A DNA stretch of 40,421 nucleotides from Loktanella sp. GTDB lineage: Bacteria; Pseudomonadota; Alphaproteobacteria; Rhodobacterales; Rhodobacteraceae. Each line of letters opens with the position of its first letter. The first letter of the stretch is position 1. Below, piece after piece: positions 17,112 to 25,398 of this stretch. The stretch is taken from NCBI GenBank assembly GCA_020201155.1, contig JAIVHI010000186.1, forward strand, positions 1 to 40,421, read 5' to 3'. The translations under genes and the position numbers were made by a program. Below the pieces are notes generated by a model, which saw only the letters and a program-made list of their open reading frames with translations, had not been told where the DNA came from and did no database searches.

Positions 17112-19432
17112 ACATCAAGGACATCTTCGACAGCATGGAATACGGACCTGCCCCCGAAAGCGCGTCCGAGGCGCTGACCTGGATCGACGCGCACGGCGGC
17201 CTTGCCGGTCATTTCATCAACGGCGAATGGGGGCCGCGCCGCGACGACTTCCCGACGAACAACCCCGCCACGGGCAAGCGCCTTGCCGGTGTCACCAAGG
17301 GCACGCCCGATGAAGTCGCCAAAGCCGTCAAGGCCGCGCGCCGCGCCCAGCCCGCTTGGGCCAAGGACGCCCACCACCGCGCCCGCGTGCTCTACGCCAT
17401 CGCACGCGGATTGCAAAAGAACGCCCGCCTTCTGGCCGTGATCGAGACGCTCGACAACGGCAAGCCGATCCGCGAAAGCCGCGACATCGATGTGCCGCTG
17501 ACGATCCGCCACTTCTACTATCACGCGGGCATGGCCCAGCTGATGGACAGCGAACTGCCCGACCGCGAAGCCTTGGGCGTCTGCGGTCAGATCATCCCGT
17601 GGAACTTCCCGCTGCTGATGCTGGCGTGGAAAATCGCCCCCGCCCTCGCGATGGGCAATACCGTTGTCCTGAAGCCCGCCGAATGGACACCCCTGACCGC
17701 GATGGTCTTCTGCGAGATCTGCCAGCAGGCCGGCGTGCCTGCCGGTGTCGTCAACATCGTCACAGGTGACGGTGAAACGGGCGATGCCCTCGTCAGGTCA
17801 GACGTGGACAAGGTCGCCTTCACCGGCTCCACCGCCGTGGGCCGCATCATCCGCGAGGCGACGGCAGGCACCGGCAAGGCGCTGTCGCTCGAACTGGGCG
17901 GCAAATCCCCCTACATCGTCTTCGAGGACGCAGATATCGACAGCGCCGTCGAAGGTCTGGTGGACGCCATCTGGTTCAACGGTGGTCAGGTCTGCTGCGC
18001 GGGCTCGCGCCTTCTGGTGCAGGAAGGCATCGCCGACCGCTTCTACGCCAAGCTCAAGACCCGCATGGACGGCCTGCGCGTGGGCGACCCGCTCGACAAG
18101 GCGATCGACGTCGGCGCCATCGTGGACCCCAAACAACATGCACAGATCGCGCGCATGGTCACCGACAACACCGATGGCGAAACCTACCAGACAACAGCCC
18201 CCGAGGGGTGCTTCTACCCGCCAACGCTGATCACCGGCCTGTCGCCTGCCTCGCCCCTCATGCAAGAGGAAATCTTCGGCCCCGTGCTGGTCGCCACCAC
18301 CTTCCGCACCCCGGACGAGGCCGTCGAGATCGCCAACAACACCCGTTACGGTCTGGCCGCCAGCGTCTGGTCGGAAAACATCAACGTGGCGCTGGATATC
18401 GCGCCAAGGCTTGCGTCGGGCATCGTCTGGGTCAACGGCACCAACATGATGGACGCCGCTGCAGGCTTCGGCGGTGTGCGCGAAAGCGGTTTCGGCCGCG
18501 AAGGCGGCTGGGAAGGTCTGGCCGGATACACCCGGCCCAAGGGCAAGCCCGTCAAACTCAAGCCCATCACCGCATTCACCGGCGACCAGACCCCGGCCGA
18601 CCCGCTCGACCGGACGGCCAAGCTCTACATCGGCGGCAAGCAGGCCCGTCCCGACGGCGGCTACTCCAAGGCGGTCTTCGGCCCCAAGGGGGCCCTGCTG
18701 GGCCAGATCTCGCTCGCAAATCGCAAGGATATCCGCAACGCGGTCGAGGCCATGAACGCCGCCCGCGGATGGTCCGGCACGACAGGCCACCAGCGCGCGC
18801 AGATCCTCTATTACATCGCCGAGAACCTTTCGGCCCGCGACGCCGAATTCGCCGCGCGCATCGACGCGATGACCGGCAAGAAGACCGGCAAGGACGAGGT
18901 GCAGCTGGCGATCCGGCGGCTCTTTTCAGCCGCAGCCTGGGCCGACAAATACGACGGTCAGGTGCACGATGTCCCGCTTCGCGCGGTGGCCCTCGCCATG
19001 AAGGAACCCACAGGCAAGATCGGTGCCTTCTGCGACGATGCCACGCCGCTTCTGGGCCTCGTCAGCCTCATGGCGCCCGCCATCGCCATGGGCAACCGCA
19101 TCACGCTGGTGGCCTCCGAACCCTTCCCCCTCGCCGCGACCGATTTCTATCAGGTGCTTGAAACCTCGGATGTCCCTGCGGGCGTGGTCAACATCCTGAC
19201 CGGCGATCATGGGGAACTGGCAGGCCCCATGGCATCACACCTCGATCTGGACGCCGTCTGGTCAGCCTCTGCCGCCGACATTTCCACCCGGATCGAAAAA
19301 GCCGCCGCCGGCAACCTCAAACGCACATGGGTGAACAACGGCGTGGCGCGCGACTGGACGCAGGATCACACCAAGGCGATCCTGAGCCACGCCACCGAGG
19401 TCAAGAACGTCTGGGTGCCCTACGGCGCCTGA
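17108..19432 (+). CDS. ALDH16-type two-domain aldehyde dehydrogenase
   Basis: Protein of 774 residues with two aldehyde dehydrogenase folds. The first (about 30-490) is complete: N166 in IIPWNFP, general base E262 in LELGGKSPY, catalytic C296 in NGGQVCCAGSR, and EEIFGPVL. The second (about 510-774) keeps cofactor-domain-like sequence (KLYIGGKQARPDGGYSKAVF and PAGVVNILTGD) but has no catalytic Cys or Glu motif, as known for the ALDH16 superfamily, in which the pseudo-domain supports dimerisation. Bacterial ALDH16 enzymes, unlike the mammalian ones, retain the catalytic Cys. The operon with deoC suggests acetaldehyde as substrate, giving acetate; this is inference. The ATG at 17108 overlaps the preceding stop. 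Confidence 0.93.
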   Translation: MNIKDIFDSMEYGPAPESASEALTWIDAHGGLAGHFINGEWGPRRDDFPTNNPATGKRLAGVTKGTPDEVAKAVKAARRAQPAWAKDAHHRARVLYAIARGLQKNARLLAVIETLDNGKPIRESRDIDVPLTIRHFYYHAGMAQLMDSELPDREALGVCGQIIPWNFPLLMLAWKIAPALAMGNTVVLKPAEWTPLTAMVFCEICQQAGVPAGVVNIVTGDGETGDALVRSDVDKVAFTGSTAVGRIIREATAGTGKALSLELGGKSPYIVFEDADIDSAVEGLVDAIWFNGGQVCCAGSRLLVQEGIADRFYAKLKTRMDGLRVGDPLDKAIDVGAIVDPKQHAQIARMVTDNTDGETYQTTAPEGCFYPPTLITGLSPASPLMQEEIFGPVLVATTFRTPDEAVEIANNTRYGLAASVWSENINVALDIAPRLASGIVWVNGTNMMDAAAGFGGVRESGFGREGGWEGLAGYTRPKGKPVKLKPITAFTGDQTPADPLDRTAKLYIGGKQARPDGGYSKAVFGPKGALLGQISLANRKDIRNAVEAMNAARGWSGTTGHQRAQILYYIAENLSARDAEFAARIDAMTGKKTGKDEVQLAIRRLFSAAAWADKYDGQVHDVPLRAVALAMKEPTGKIGAFCDDATPLLGLVSLMAPAIAMGNRITLVASEPFPLAATDFYQVLETSDVPAGVVNILTGDHGELAGPMASHLDLDAVWSASAADISTRIEKAAAGNLKRTWVNNGVARDWTQDHTKAILSHATEVKNVWVPYGA

Positions 19433-19442
19433 CTCTGCTCCT

Positions 19443-19520
19443 TCATCTTGGCCAATAAACTCCGGGGGAGTCCGCAGGACGGGGGCAGAGCCCCCAAAAG
19501 GGGTGGGCGGGCCCGCCCAC
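19443..19520 (+). repeat. Intergenic repeat, copy B
   Basis: Close copy of the element at 13991-14071: TCATCTTGGCCAATAAACTC, GGGGGAGTCCGCAGGACGGG, stem GGGGGC-AGA-GCCCCC, and the palindromic GTGGGCGGGCCCGCCCAC. It lies between the convergent ALDH16 and DUF1523 genes, ending 3 bp before the DUF1523 stop codon. Confidence 0.85.
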
Positions 19521-19523
19521 CCT

Positions 19524-20204
19524 CTACCTGCGCTTGTCCTTCGACCGCCAGCTGTTCAGCCAGTTGCGCACGCCGCTCCGGTGTTCCGCGACACCTGCCG
19601 ACACCGCATCGTAACGATCCCCCACGCGATCGCCCAAAGGATCGAGCGAACGTTCGCGAAACTGCGCCCACATGATGCGCAGCATGCCGAAGCAGAAAGC
19701 GAGAAAGATGAAAAACGCGATGTTGAACCAAGGGACAATCGTCACGTTGTCGGGATCGTCGATCTCGCGCAGCGCGATGGCGTTCGGATAGATCGACGCC
19801 CAGCGCATCCGCCAACCGTAATGCGTGATCACCGCCCAACTGTCATCGCGGCCCGCCACTGATGCCTCGGCCTGCAGGTCAGAGCTGTCGAACTTGAAAT
19901 AGGGCGGCCAGATCCAGCCTGTGTCTTCATTCCGGTACACCATGATTTCGGTGCTGTCGCGCGGCACGAAGCCCAGCGCCCACGTCTTGCGCTTCTCGGT
20001 ATTGATCAACCGCAGGTCACGCGTCGGTTGTTCGACATTGCCCGAGTCCGCCTGCGCGTAGAAGATCCGGTTCCACCCCGAGAAATCCACCCGGATCACC
20101 TCGGTCGAAGTCACCCTCACCACATCGTGCTGCGGCAGCACATAGTGCAGGAACAGCCCGACGATCAGCAGGGCCAGAAGCTTGAAGACGGTGACGATAC
20201 GCAT
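19524..20204 (-). CDS. DUF1523 family membrane protein
   Basis: Protein of 226 residues: an N-terminal transmembrane helix (about 5-24), a soluble region of about 130 residues on the outer side (LPQHDVVRVTSTEVIRVD at its start), and a second transmembrane helix (about 157-178) followed by a basic tail. The LPQHDVVRVTGTEV-like start is typical of DUF1523. No function is known for the family. It is the last gene of the tightly packed minus-strand cluster 26487-19524, separated by 10 bp from the gene before it. Confidence 0.85.
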   Translation of the reverse strand: MRIVTVFKLLALLIVGLFLHYVLPQHDVVRVTSTEVIRVDFSGWNRIFYAQADSGNVEQPTRDLRLINTEKRKTWALGFVPRDSTEIMVYRNEDTGWIWPPYFKFDSSDLQAEASVAGRDDSWAVITHYGWRMRWASIYPNAIALREIDDPDNVTIVPWFNIAFFIFLAFCFGMLRIMWAQFRERSLDPLGDRVGDRYDAVSAGVAEHRSGVRNWLNSWRSKDKRR

Positions 20205-20214
20205 GGGCTGGCCT

Positions 20215-20481
20215 TCAGTTGGTGTTGACGATGTAGATGATGGTGCTGATCACCGCCACCGGGACGACATAGACCAGAAGCAGCAGTTTCGGACGCAAGG
20301 ATGCATTGTACTCCGCGATCCCCTTCTCGACGTAGTCGTCGCGATCCATACCCTCAACAGGGCTTTCGTCATACCGGTTCTCCAGCCGCTCCCGGCGCAC
20401 CGACTTCGAATAAAGCGACAGGCAGACATAGATGACGCTGAGGGCCACAAACCCGAAGACGATCAGCTTGATGAACTGCAT
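20215..20481 (-). CDS. Small two-helix membrane protein
   Basis: Protein of 88 residues with transmembrane helices at about 4-24 and 66-85 and a charged loop between (SVRRERLENRYDESPVEGMD). Not assigned to a family. Gaps to its neighbours are about 10 bp on each side, so it is part of the same transcript as DUF1523 and the AAA+ ATPase. Function unknown. Confidence 0.75.
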   Translation of the reverse strand: MQFIKLIVFGFVALSVIYVCLSLYSKSVRRERLENRYDESPVEGMDRDDYVEKGIAEYNASLRPKLLLLVYVVPVAVISTIIYIVNTN

Positions 20482-20490
20482 ACCATTCCC

Positions 20491-21728
20491 CTATCGCTTG
20501 CCCACTGCACCCCAAGGGCCGACACGGGCAATCAGATCGTCGCGCTGCCCTGTCTTCGACCAGGGCCCCGCCACCGGTGCGACGGGCTCTACCATCGCGT
20601 CTTCCTGTCCGAACAGCGCCGCCCGCGTTCCGGACTTGTCTACCTGATATTCCAGCGACAGGAAATCGGCCACATAGTCCTTTTTGGGGTCGGGCCATGT
20701 GGCATAGGCGCGATAGAAAGCCTCCTTGTGGCAGATGAAAAGCTGGCGGATATCCAGCGGCGACAGGTCCGCCAACAGCATGTTCACCAGATCCGCATCA
20801 GGGTGCTGCGTCGCCCGCAGGGTATAGAAATAAGCGGGGTGGTCGCTCGTGATGTGCGGCCAGTCTCCGTCTTCCTCGGCCCAGCGCGCCATCGCGGCAA
20901 GCCCTTGCCATTCGGCGGGCAACTGCTTGGCGTGGCGCCGGCCCAGCAGCCGCAGATCGCGCCGCGTCGCCCCATCAAGGGTTTCGCCCATCGCCGCTGC
21001 GACCTCTGCGACGACGAAATCCATCTTCTGATGCAGAATCGCGGCGGCATCGATCCCACGCGCCTTCACGATGGGCTCGGCCAGGGTGTTGAGCTCCAGA
21101 AACTTCGCGATGGCCTTCCGGTCATTGAAATCGAACACGTAAGGGATCGGCAGATCACCCAGCCCGTCCTTGTCGCCTGCCGCAATCGCGGCAGGATGCG
21201 GCACCCCGCGAAAGATGTAGAGGCCGCGCGCGTCTTGAAGTCGTCGATCATTCCGGCCAGCTTTTCGGCGGTCTTGACCGTGCCACGGGTCGTATCCGCC
21301 TCGATCGTGATCCGCCGAATGTCAAAAAGCCGCGCAGCTCGATCCGCAAGGTAGACCGAATTCACCAGATCCCCCGCAACCGCATCCTGCGCCGTCAGCG
21401 CGAAAAGGGCCGCGCGGTTCTCGGCGATGAACTGCTTGAGGATCCCGCGCGAGGTCGAGAACTTCGCATGCAGCAGCGGTGCAGTTTCCTGCTCTGTCGT
21501 CAGCAGGATGAATTGCCGGTTCACCCCGGCGTGGTTGAGGTAGAGGTCGTCACCAAGCTCCTCGCCCACCTCGGGCGAATAGCCCGAGATGTCGATGTGA
21601 AAGATGTCCAGCGCCGTCGTCTTCCCCGTCAACGCCTTGAGCGCGCGGTTGTAGCGCGCGACCAGCACCGGGCTGTCCACCCGGATGAGGTTCCCGAACA
21701 TCAGTCCCTTTTCGATCAGGCGGTGCAT
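20491..21728 (-). pseudogene. Conserved protein of unknown function (about 412 aa), interrupted by a one-base frameshift
   Basis: Two reading frames join into one protein. The first starts at 21728 (MHRLIEKGLMFGNLIRVDS) and is good to about residue 165 (KLAGMIDDFK). The second continues as DARGLYIFRGVPHPAAIAAG and ends at 20491. The span of 1238 nt is one base short of a multiple of three, and the shift falls near 21222-21234 in an AAGACGCGCGCGG run; adding a G after AAG restores a continuous frame. No domain is recognised; the protein looks soluble. A one-base slip in a GC-rich run is a common sequencing error, so the gene may be intact in the organism. It sits in the AAA+ cluster, 13 bp after its upstream neighbour. 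Confidence 0.8.
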
Positions 21729-21741
21729 GACCGATCCTCCA

Positions 21742-22083
21742 TCACCACACCGCCTTTTTCCATGTGCGCGGCAGGCCGGCGACCGACAGGATCAGGAAGG
21801 GCGCCCAGATCATCGCGGCGATCAGGGCCAGCCGTCCGAAGTACTGCAGGTTCATAGCCCAGCCGTCCGCCAGCAACCGCGACAGCGGCACCCCTTGCCA
21901 CATGTAGAGCGCGATGAAAAAGACCACCGAGATCGCGAACATGATCAGGCTGGCCACGAAGGCAAGCACAAAAAGCGCTTTCACCCCCTCGGGAAAGACC
22001 ATCGACAAAAGCTTGGGCACCAGCCACCCAAGGAAGGCGAGGATCACCGCCGGTATAAGAAGTCCGCCTGATAAAATCTCCAT
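21742..22083 (-). CDS. Small membrane protein, three predicted helices
   Basis: Protein of 113 residues with hydrophobic helices at about 5-28, 36-62 and 84-103 and a short amphipathic linker (MWQGVPLSRLLADGWAMNLQ). No family is recognised. The ATG overlaps the stop of the preceding gene (TGATG), so translation is coupled. Part of the uncharacterised AAA+ cluster. Confidence 0.75.
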   Translation of the reverse strand: MEILSGGLLIPAVILAFLGWLVPKLLSMVFPEGVKALFVLAFVASLIMFAISVVFFIALYMWQGVPLSRLLADGWAMNLQYFGRLALIAAMIWAPFLILSVAGLPRTWKKAVW

Positions 22084-22295
22084 CAGCCGCCCCAGTCCCT
22101 GCGCTCTTGAATGGCCAGCCAGATCACGTTCACCATCAGAACCGGGACCCAGAGAAACGCATCGGCCAGCCAGACGGCAGTGAACAGGTCCCCGTCCATC
22201 GCCGAAAGCGAGCCTTCGACCACTTGGGAAAAGAGGATTTGAAACAGGATGAACAAGACGAAAGCGGTCGCAGTGATCGCGAATACCGCAAGCAC
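22083..22295 (-). CDS. Very small membrane protein, two predicted helices
   Basis: About 70 residues, mostly hydrophobic: helices at about 2-24 and 41-61, ending IQERRDWGG. The start is uncertain: the frame opens just after the AAA+ gene's TGA (same frame), and the first usable start codon is the GTG at 22295, without a clear ribosome site. The stop overlaps the next ATG. Its position between coupled genes supports it; function unknown. Confidence 0.6.
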   Translation of the reverse strand: MLAVFAITATAFVLFILFQILFSQVVEGSLSAMDGDLFTAVWLADAFLWVPVLMVNVIWLAIQERRDWGG

Positions 22296-22331
22296 CAGCC
22301 GCTTGTCATGCCCGCAAAGCCCTGCCCCGTG

Positions 22332-24260
22332 TCATTTGCCCTCCAGATAGCGCTTCTTGGCCGCATCCTGTCGCCCGAAGTCGCGCACCATCGCCGTGAT
22401 GGCCGCCTCGTCGGACTTGTCCGCATAGCGAAATTCGCTGTCGGCGTAGCGGTTGATCTCCTGGATCACCATGTCGGTCGTGATCGGCACGCGCAACTCC
22501 GCGATCATCGACGCCTTTGTGTCGTAGTCCTTGCGCAAAAACAGGTCCGGCTGCTCCATCCACGCGTCCGGCAGCTCGAAATCCATCGCCCTGACCTTCA
22601 CGGCATCGGTGATGTTCTTGATCGCACGCCCCGTGAACCGATCGTCCGCCTCCTGAATCGCCTTGAGGTAGGTGCCCATCTTGGCGATCGTATCCAGATC
22701 GCCGACCCGATCATGAACCCGCTCGAACACCCGCATCAACCCCTCCTCGTGCGGGCGCGCGTGACTTTCGAAACTGGCAGCCACCGCCGACTTGATTTCC
22801 TGCGCCGAAAAGACGTCGTGATCCCCCACGGGAATGTCATGGTTCCGGCCCATCAGCAGGTAGAGGATGTCAATATAATCCTCCCGCGTCTGCGGCCCGT
22901 CCACGAGGAACCGCGCCCCTGCGCGCTGCCGCAGCGCATCGTCCACGTTCTCGGGATAGTTCGAGAACATCCCGAAGGTGCAGTTTCCACGCACAACCGT
23001 GTTGGCGCCCGAAAAGCTTTCCATCAGCACCGCCGTGATTTCGAGCTGTCCCGCCGAGGACTGCCTGTCGCCACGCTTGCCCGCAAGCTGATCGATGTCA
23101 TCGATCGTGCCGAAGCCGATCACCTGCGGGTCGAGGATCGTGTTGATAAAGGCCTTCGCGTTCTGCCCCGACTTGCCTTGATAGCTATCGATATTCTCGG
23201 TCGACAGATTTTGATACCGGAACGGATAGCCCGCAACCTGACAATAGTCGTTGATCAGCCCCGCCATCATCTGGATCAGCGTGGTCTTGCCGGTGCCGGG
23301 CTTGCCGTCACCCATGAAGGTGAAGACAAATCCGCCAAGCTCGGCAAAGGGGTTCAGCCGCCGCTCGAAGTCATAGGCCATCAGCATCTTGGCCAGTTTC
23401 ATCGCCTGATACTTGGCGATGTGGTTGCCCACGACCTCGTTCGGCTTCTTGAAGGTCATCGTCAGCGTCGTGCCCTTCGCGGCCCGCGCGGGGCTAAAGC
23501 CGTCGATCACGAAGTCATCCGCCGCGACGCGCCATGCGGCGCCGGTGAAAGCGTCCAGCCGCGGCGCTGTCCCGGCCCGCGCGGCGATCTTCTCCATCAG
23601 CGCTTCGGCAAAGCCCAGCACGGTGGCCAGCATCGTTGTATCGTCGGCACCCAGCGCCGCGATACGCTGGTCCATCTCCCACAGCACGCCGTGCAGGGCC
23701 AGCTGCGCGTTTTCGGTCAGGATTTCCTCGATATCGCCGATTTCGACCGTGTCTTGCCCCGCATGCTCCGCCAAAAGATAGGCAGTGGCGTTGGCGAACG
23801 TATAAAGCGCGATCAGCGCCTCGGCGGTCAGAAGCTCGCTGAATGCCGTCTTGCGCCCCTCCGGCAAGGCCCCCTGCAGATTGGCGCGCTTGAGGTCCTT
23901 CAACGCGGTCCGGTCCGCATATTGCTCTGCGACGGCCAGCGCCAGCGCGATGGCGCGGCGCAGCCCGTGCTGCACATGGGCCTGCAGCGGGGTGGTCAAC
24001 GCCTCGCCCCCGACCGCCTCGATCCGCGCGATCAGCTGCACGCCCTCGGGCCGTTCCACCCGCCGCGCCGCCAGCCCCGGCGTTGTCGACCGGAACCGCC
24101 GCCGCTCCGGAACGCCCGCAGACCGGCCCGCCACGGCGGGGGCCCCCACCTTCGCCACACGCGGCGCGTGATCGAAGCCTTCCAGCAGCCCCAGAGCGGC
24201 GGCATAATGTGCGCGGATATCCTCTTCGCGCAGTTCCATCTGGTCGCTGGTCTGGCTCAT
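22332..24260 (-). CDS. AAA+ family ATPase, core of an uncharacterised roseobacter cluster
   Basis: Protein of 642 residues. Residues 1-290 form an alpha-helical domain not recognised by eye. The AAA+ module has Walker A GDGKPGTGKTT (317-327), Walker B GFGTIDDID (382-390), a sensor-1-like FGMFSNYPEN, and an arginine-finger-like DDALRQRAGARF. A further helical region follows to the C-terminus. The acidic pair and spacing indicate an active ATPase rather than a degenerate one. It is surrounded by small membrane proteins, a coiled-coil protein and two large unknowns, all on one strand. A remodelling role on membrane or coiled-coil partners is plausible; MoxR identity is not supported. Confidence 0.85.
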   Translation of the reverse strand: MSQTSDQMELREEDIRAHYAAALGLLEGFDHAPRVAKVGAPAVAGRSAGVPERRRFRSTTPGLAARRVERPEGVQLIARIEAVGGEALTTPLQAHVQHGLRRAIALALAVAEQYADRTALKDLKRANLQGALPEGRKTAFSELLTAEALIALYTFANATAYLLAEHAGQDTVEIGDIEEILTENAQLALHGVLWEMDQRIAALGADDTTMLATVLGFAEALMEKIAARAGTAPRLDAFTGAAWRVAADDFVIDGFSPARAAKGTTLTMTFKKPNEVVGNHIAKYQAMKLAKMLMAYDFERRLNPFAELGGFVFTFMGDGKPGTGKTTLIQMMAGLINDYCQVAGYPFRYQNLSTENIDSYQGKSGQNAKAFINTILDPQVIGFGTIDDIDQLAGKRGDRQSSAGQLEITAVLMESFSGANTVVRGNCTFGMFSNYPENVDDALRQRAGARFLVDGPQTREDYIDILYLLMGRNHDIPVGDHDVFSAQEIKSAVAASFESHARPHEEGLMRVFERVHDRVGDLDTIAKMGTYLKAIQEADDRFTGRAIKNITDAVKVRAMDFELPDAWMEQPDLFLRKDYDTKASMIAELRVPITTDMVIQEINRYADSEFRYADKSDEAAITAMVRDFGRQDAAKKRYLEGK

Positions 24261-24273
24261 CTGTCGCCCCTCA

Positions 24274-24310
24274 TCATCTTGCCCAAAATATCCCCGCCGG
24301 AGGCATCCCG
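24274..24310 (+). repeat. Intergenic repeat, copy C (short form)
   Basis: TCATCTTGCCCAAAATATCC followed by a degenerate G/C-rich arm (CCGCCGGAGGCATCCCG). It matches the first third of the elements at 13991 and 19443 and lacks their hairpins. It lies between two co-directional minus-strand genes, opposite in orientation to transcription. Confidence 0.6.
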
Positions 24311-24325
24311 CCCCCGCGCCACGCC

Positions 24326-25361
24326 CTAACGGTAACTCAACACGCGCCCGCCGGCGCCCACGACAAACTTGCGCACATCCGAAAACCCCGGCGGATCGCG
24401 CTCCGCCAGGGCCTGATACGGCCGCTGCGGCATGATCAGCGACCGTTCCATCCGCGTCGCACCAGTGTCGGCCCCCTGCCCCGCAAAGGGATCAAGCGCG
24501 AAGACCTGCCGCTCGACGGTGCCGAACCAGCCGGACTTGACCCGCTCCACCCGCTCGGTGACCAGATCCTCTTCGGTCCAGACAAGCGCCCAGTCCTCGC
24601 CCACCGGTGCGCGGGCCGCCTCGAGCACCTCGCGCAATGGGCCGGACTGGCGTGTGAAGGCATGGCTGTACCAGCTTCAGCCCCGCCAGCGATTGCGCCA
24701 TGAGGTGCGCCTGCGCTTCCGGCCAGCGCCGGTCGTCCTTGGGCAGCCCGGTGCGCCCACTGTCCTCGACGTCGAGCAGGTAGATCGTCGGCAGGTTGAC
24801 CTGGCTGTCGTAGATCGCCCAGTGGATCAGGAACTGCCGCCGGTCGCCGTCGTTGCCTTGCCAGACGGCACGCGGGTCGTTGCGGGCCAGAAACTGGCCG
24901 CCCTTCGCCAGTTCCTCGTAGTACAGCCGCTGGGACAGCGTGTATTGCAGCTTGGTCGGCACCGCCTGATCGCGCAGGATGGTCTTTACCATCTCGTCCT
25001 TCAGCCCTTCGACCGACTGCGACCCGTCCAGATGGGACTGCGCCTGCAGCGCGTCATTCGCCAGTTCCAGCAGTTCCTGATAAACGGGAAAACCACTTTC
25101 GACACGGTCGAAGGTCAGCTTGCCTGCATGGGCGAAGCGGCCCGAAAAGTGGTACTTGTGCGAAAGGGCCCGAAAGGTCAGGTTCAGCCCCGCAAGGTAT
25201 CCCGCCATCGCCGAGATATCCGCACGGGACAGTCGTTTTTCGACCTCCATGACGGCGGCGACGCGGGTCAGGTAATCGGTGATCCGTGCGAATTTGTCGA
25301 AGTAGCGCCGGGTGACACGGGTATCCTCGAGATCGAAGTGATCGAGCGACAGGTCGGCCAT
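24326..25361 (-). pseudogene. Conserved protein of unknown function (about 344 aa), interrupted by a one-base frameshift
   Basis: The frame from 25361 (MADLSLDHFDLEDTRVTRRY) reads well to about residue 230 (SLAGLKL). The sequence then resumes one frame over as YSHAFTRQSGPLREVLEAA and runs to the stop at 24326 (GAGGRVLSYR). The span of 1036 nt has one base too many; dropping one base near 24671 gives a 344-residue protein. The protein is helical in its N-terminal half; no domain is recognised. It lies between the coiled-coil gene (37 bp) and the AAA+ gene (65 bp, containing repeat copy C). The lesion may be real or a sequencing insertion. Confidence 0.8.
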
Positions 25362-25398
25362 TCAAATCTCCCGCGTGCGTCCGCGCCTCAGCCGCCCG

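Noticed and set aside
22107-24329. 740-codon open frame on the plus strand opposite the AAA+ ATPase.
   Set aside because: Its translation is Arg/His/Pro-rich without any motif, while the minus strand has intact Walker motifs.
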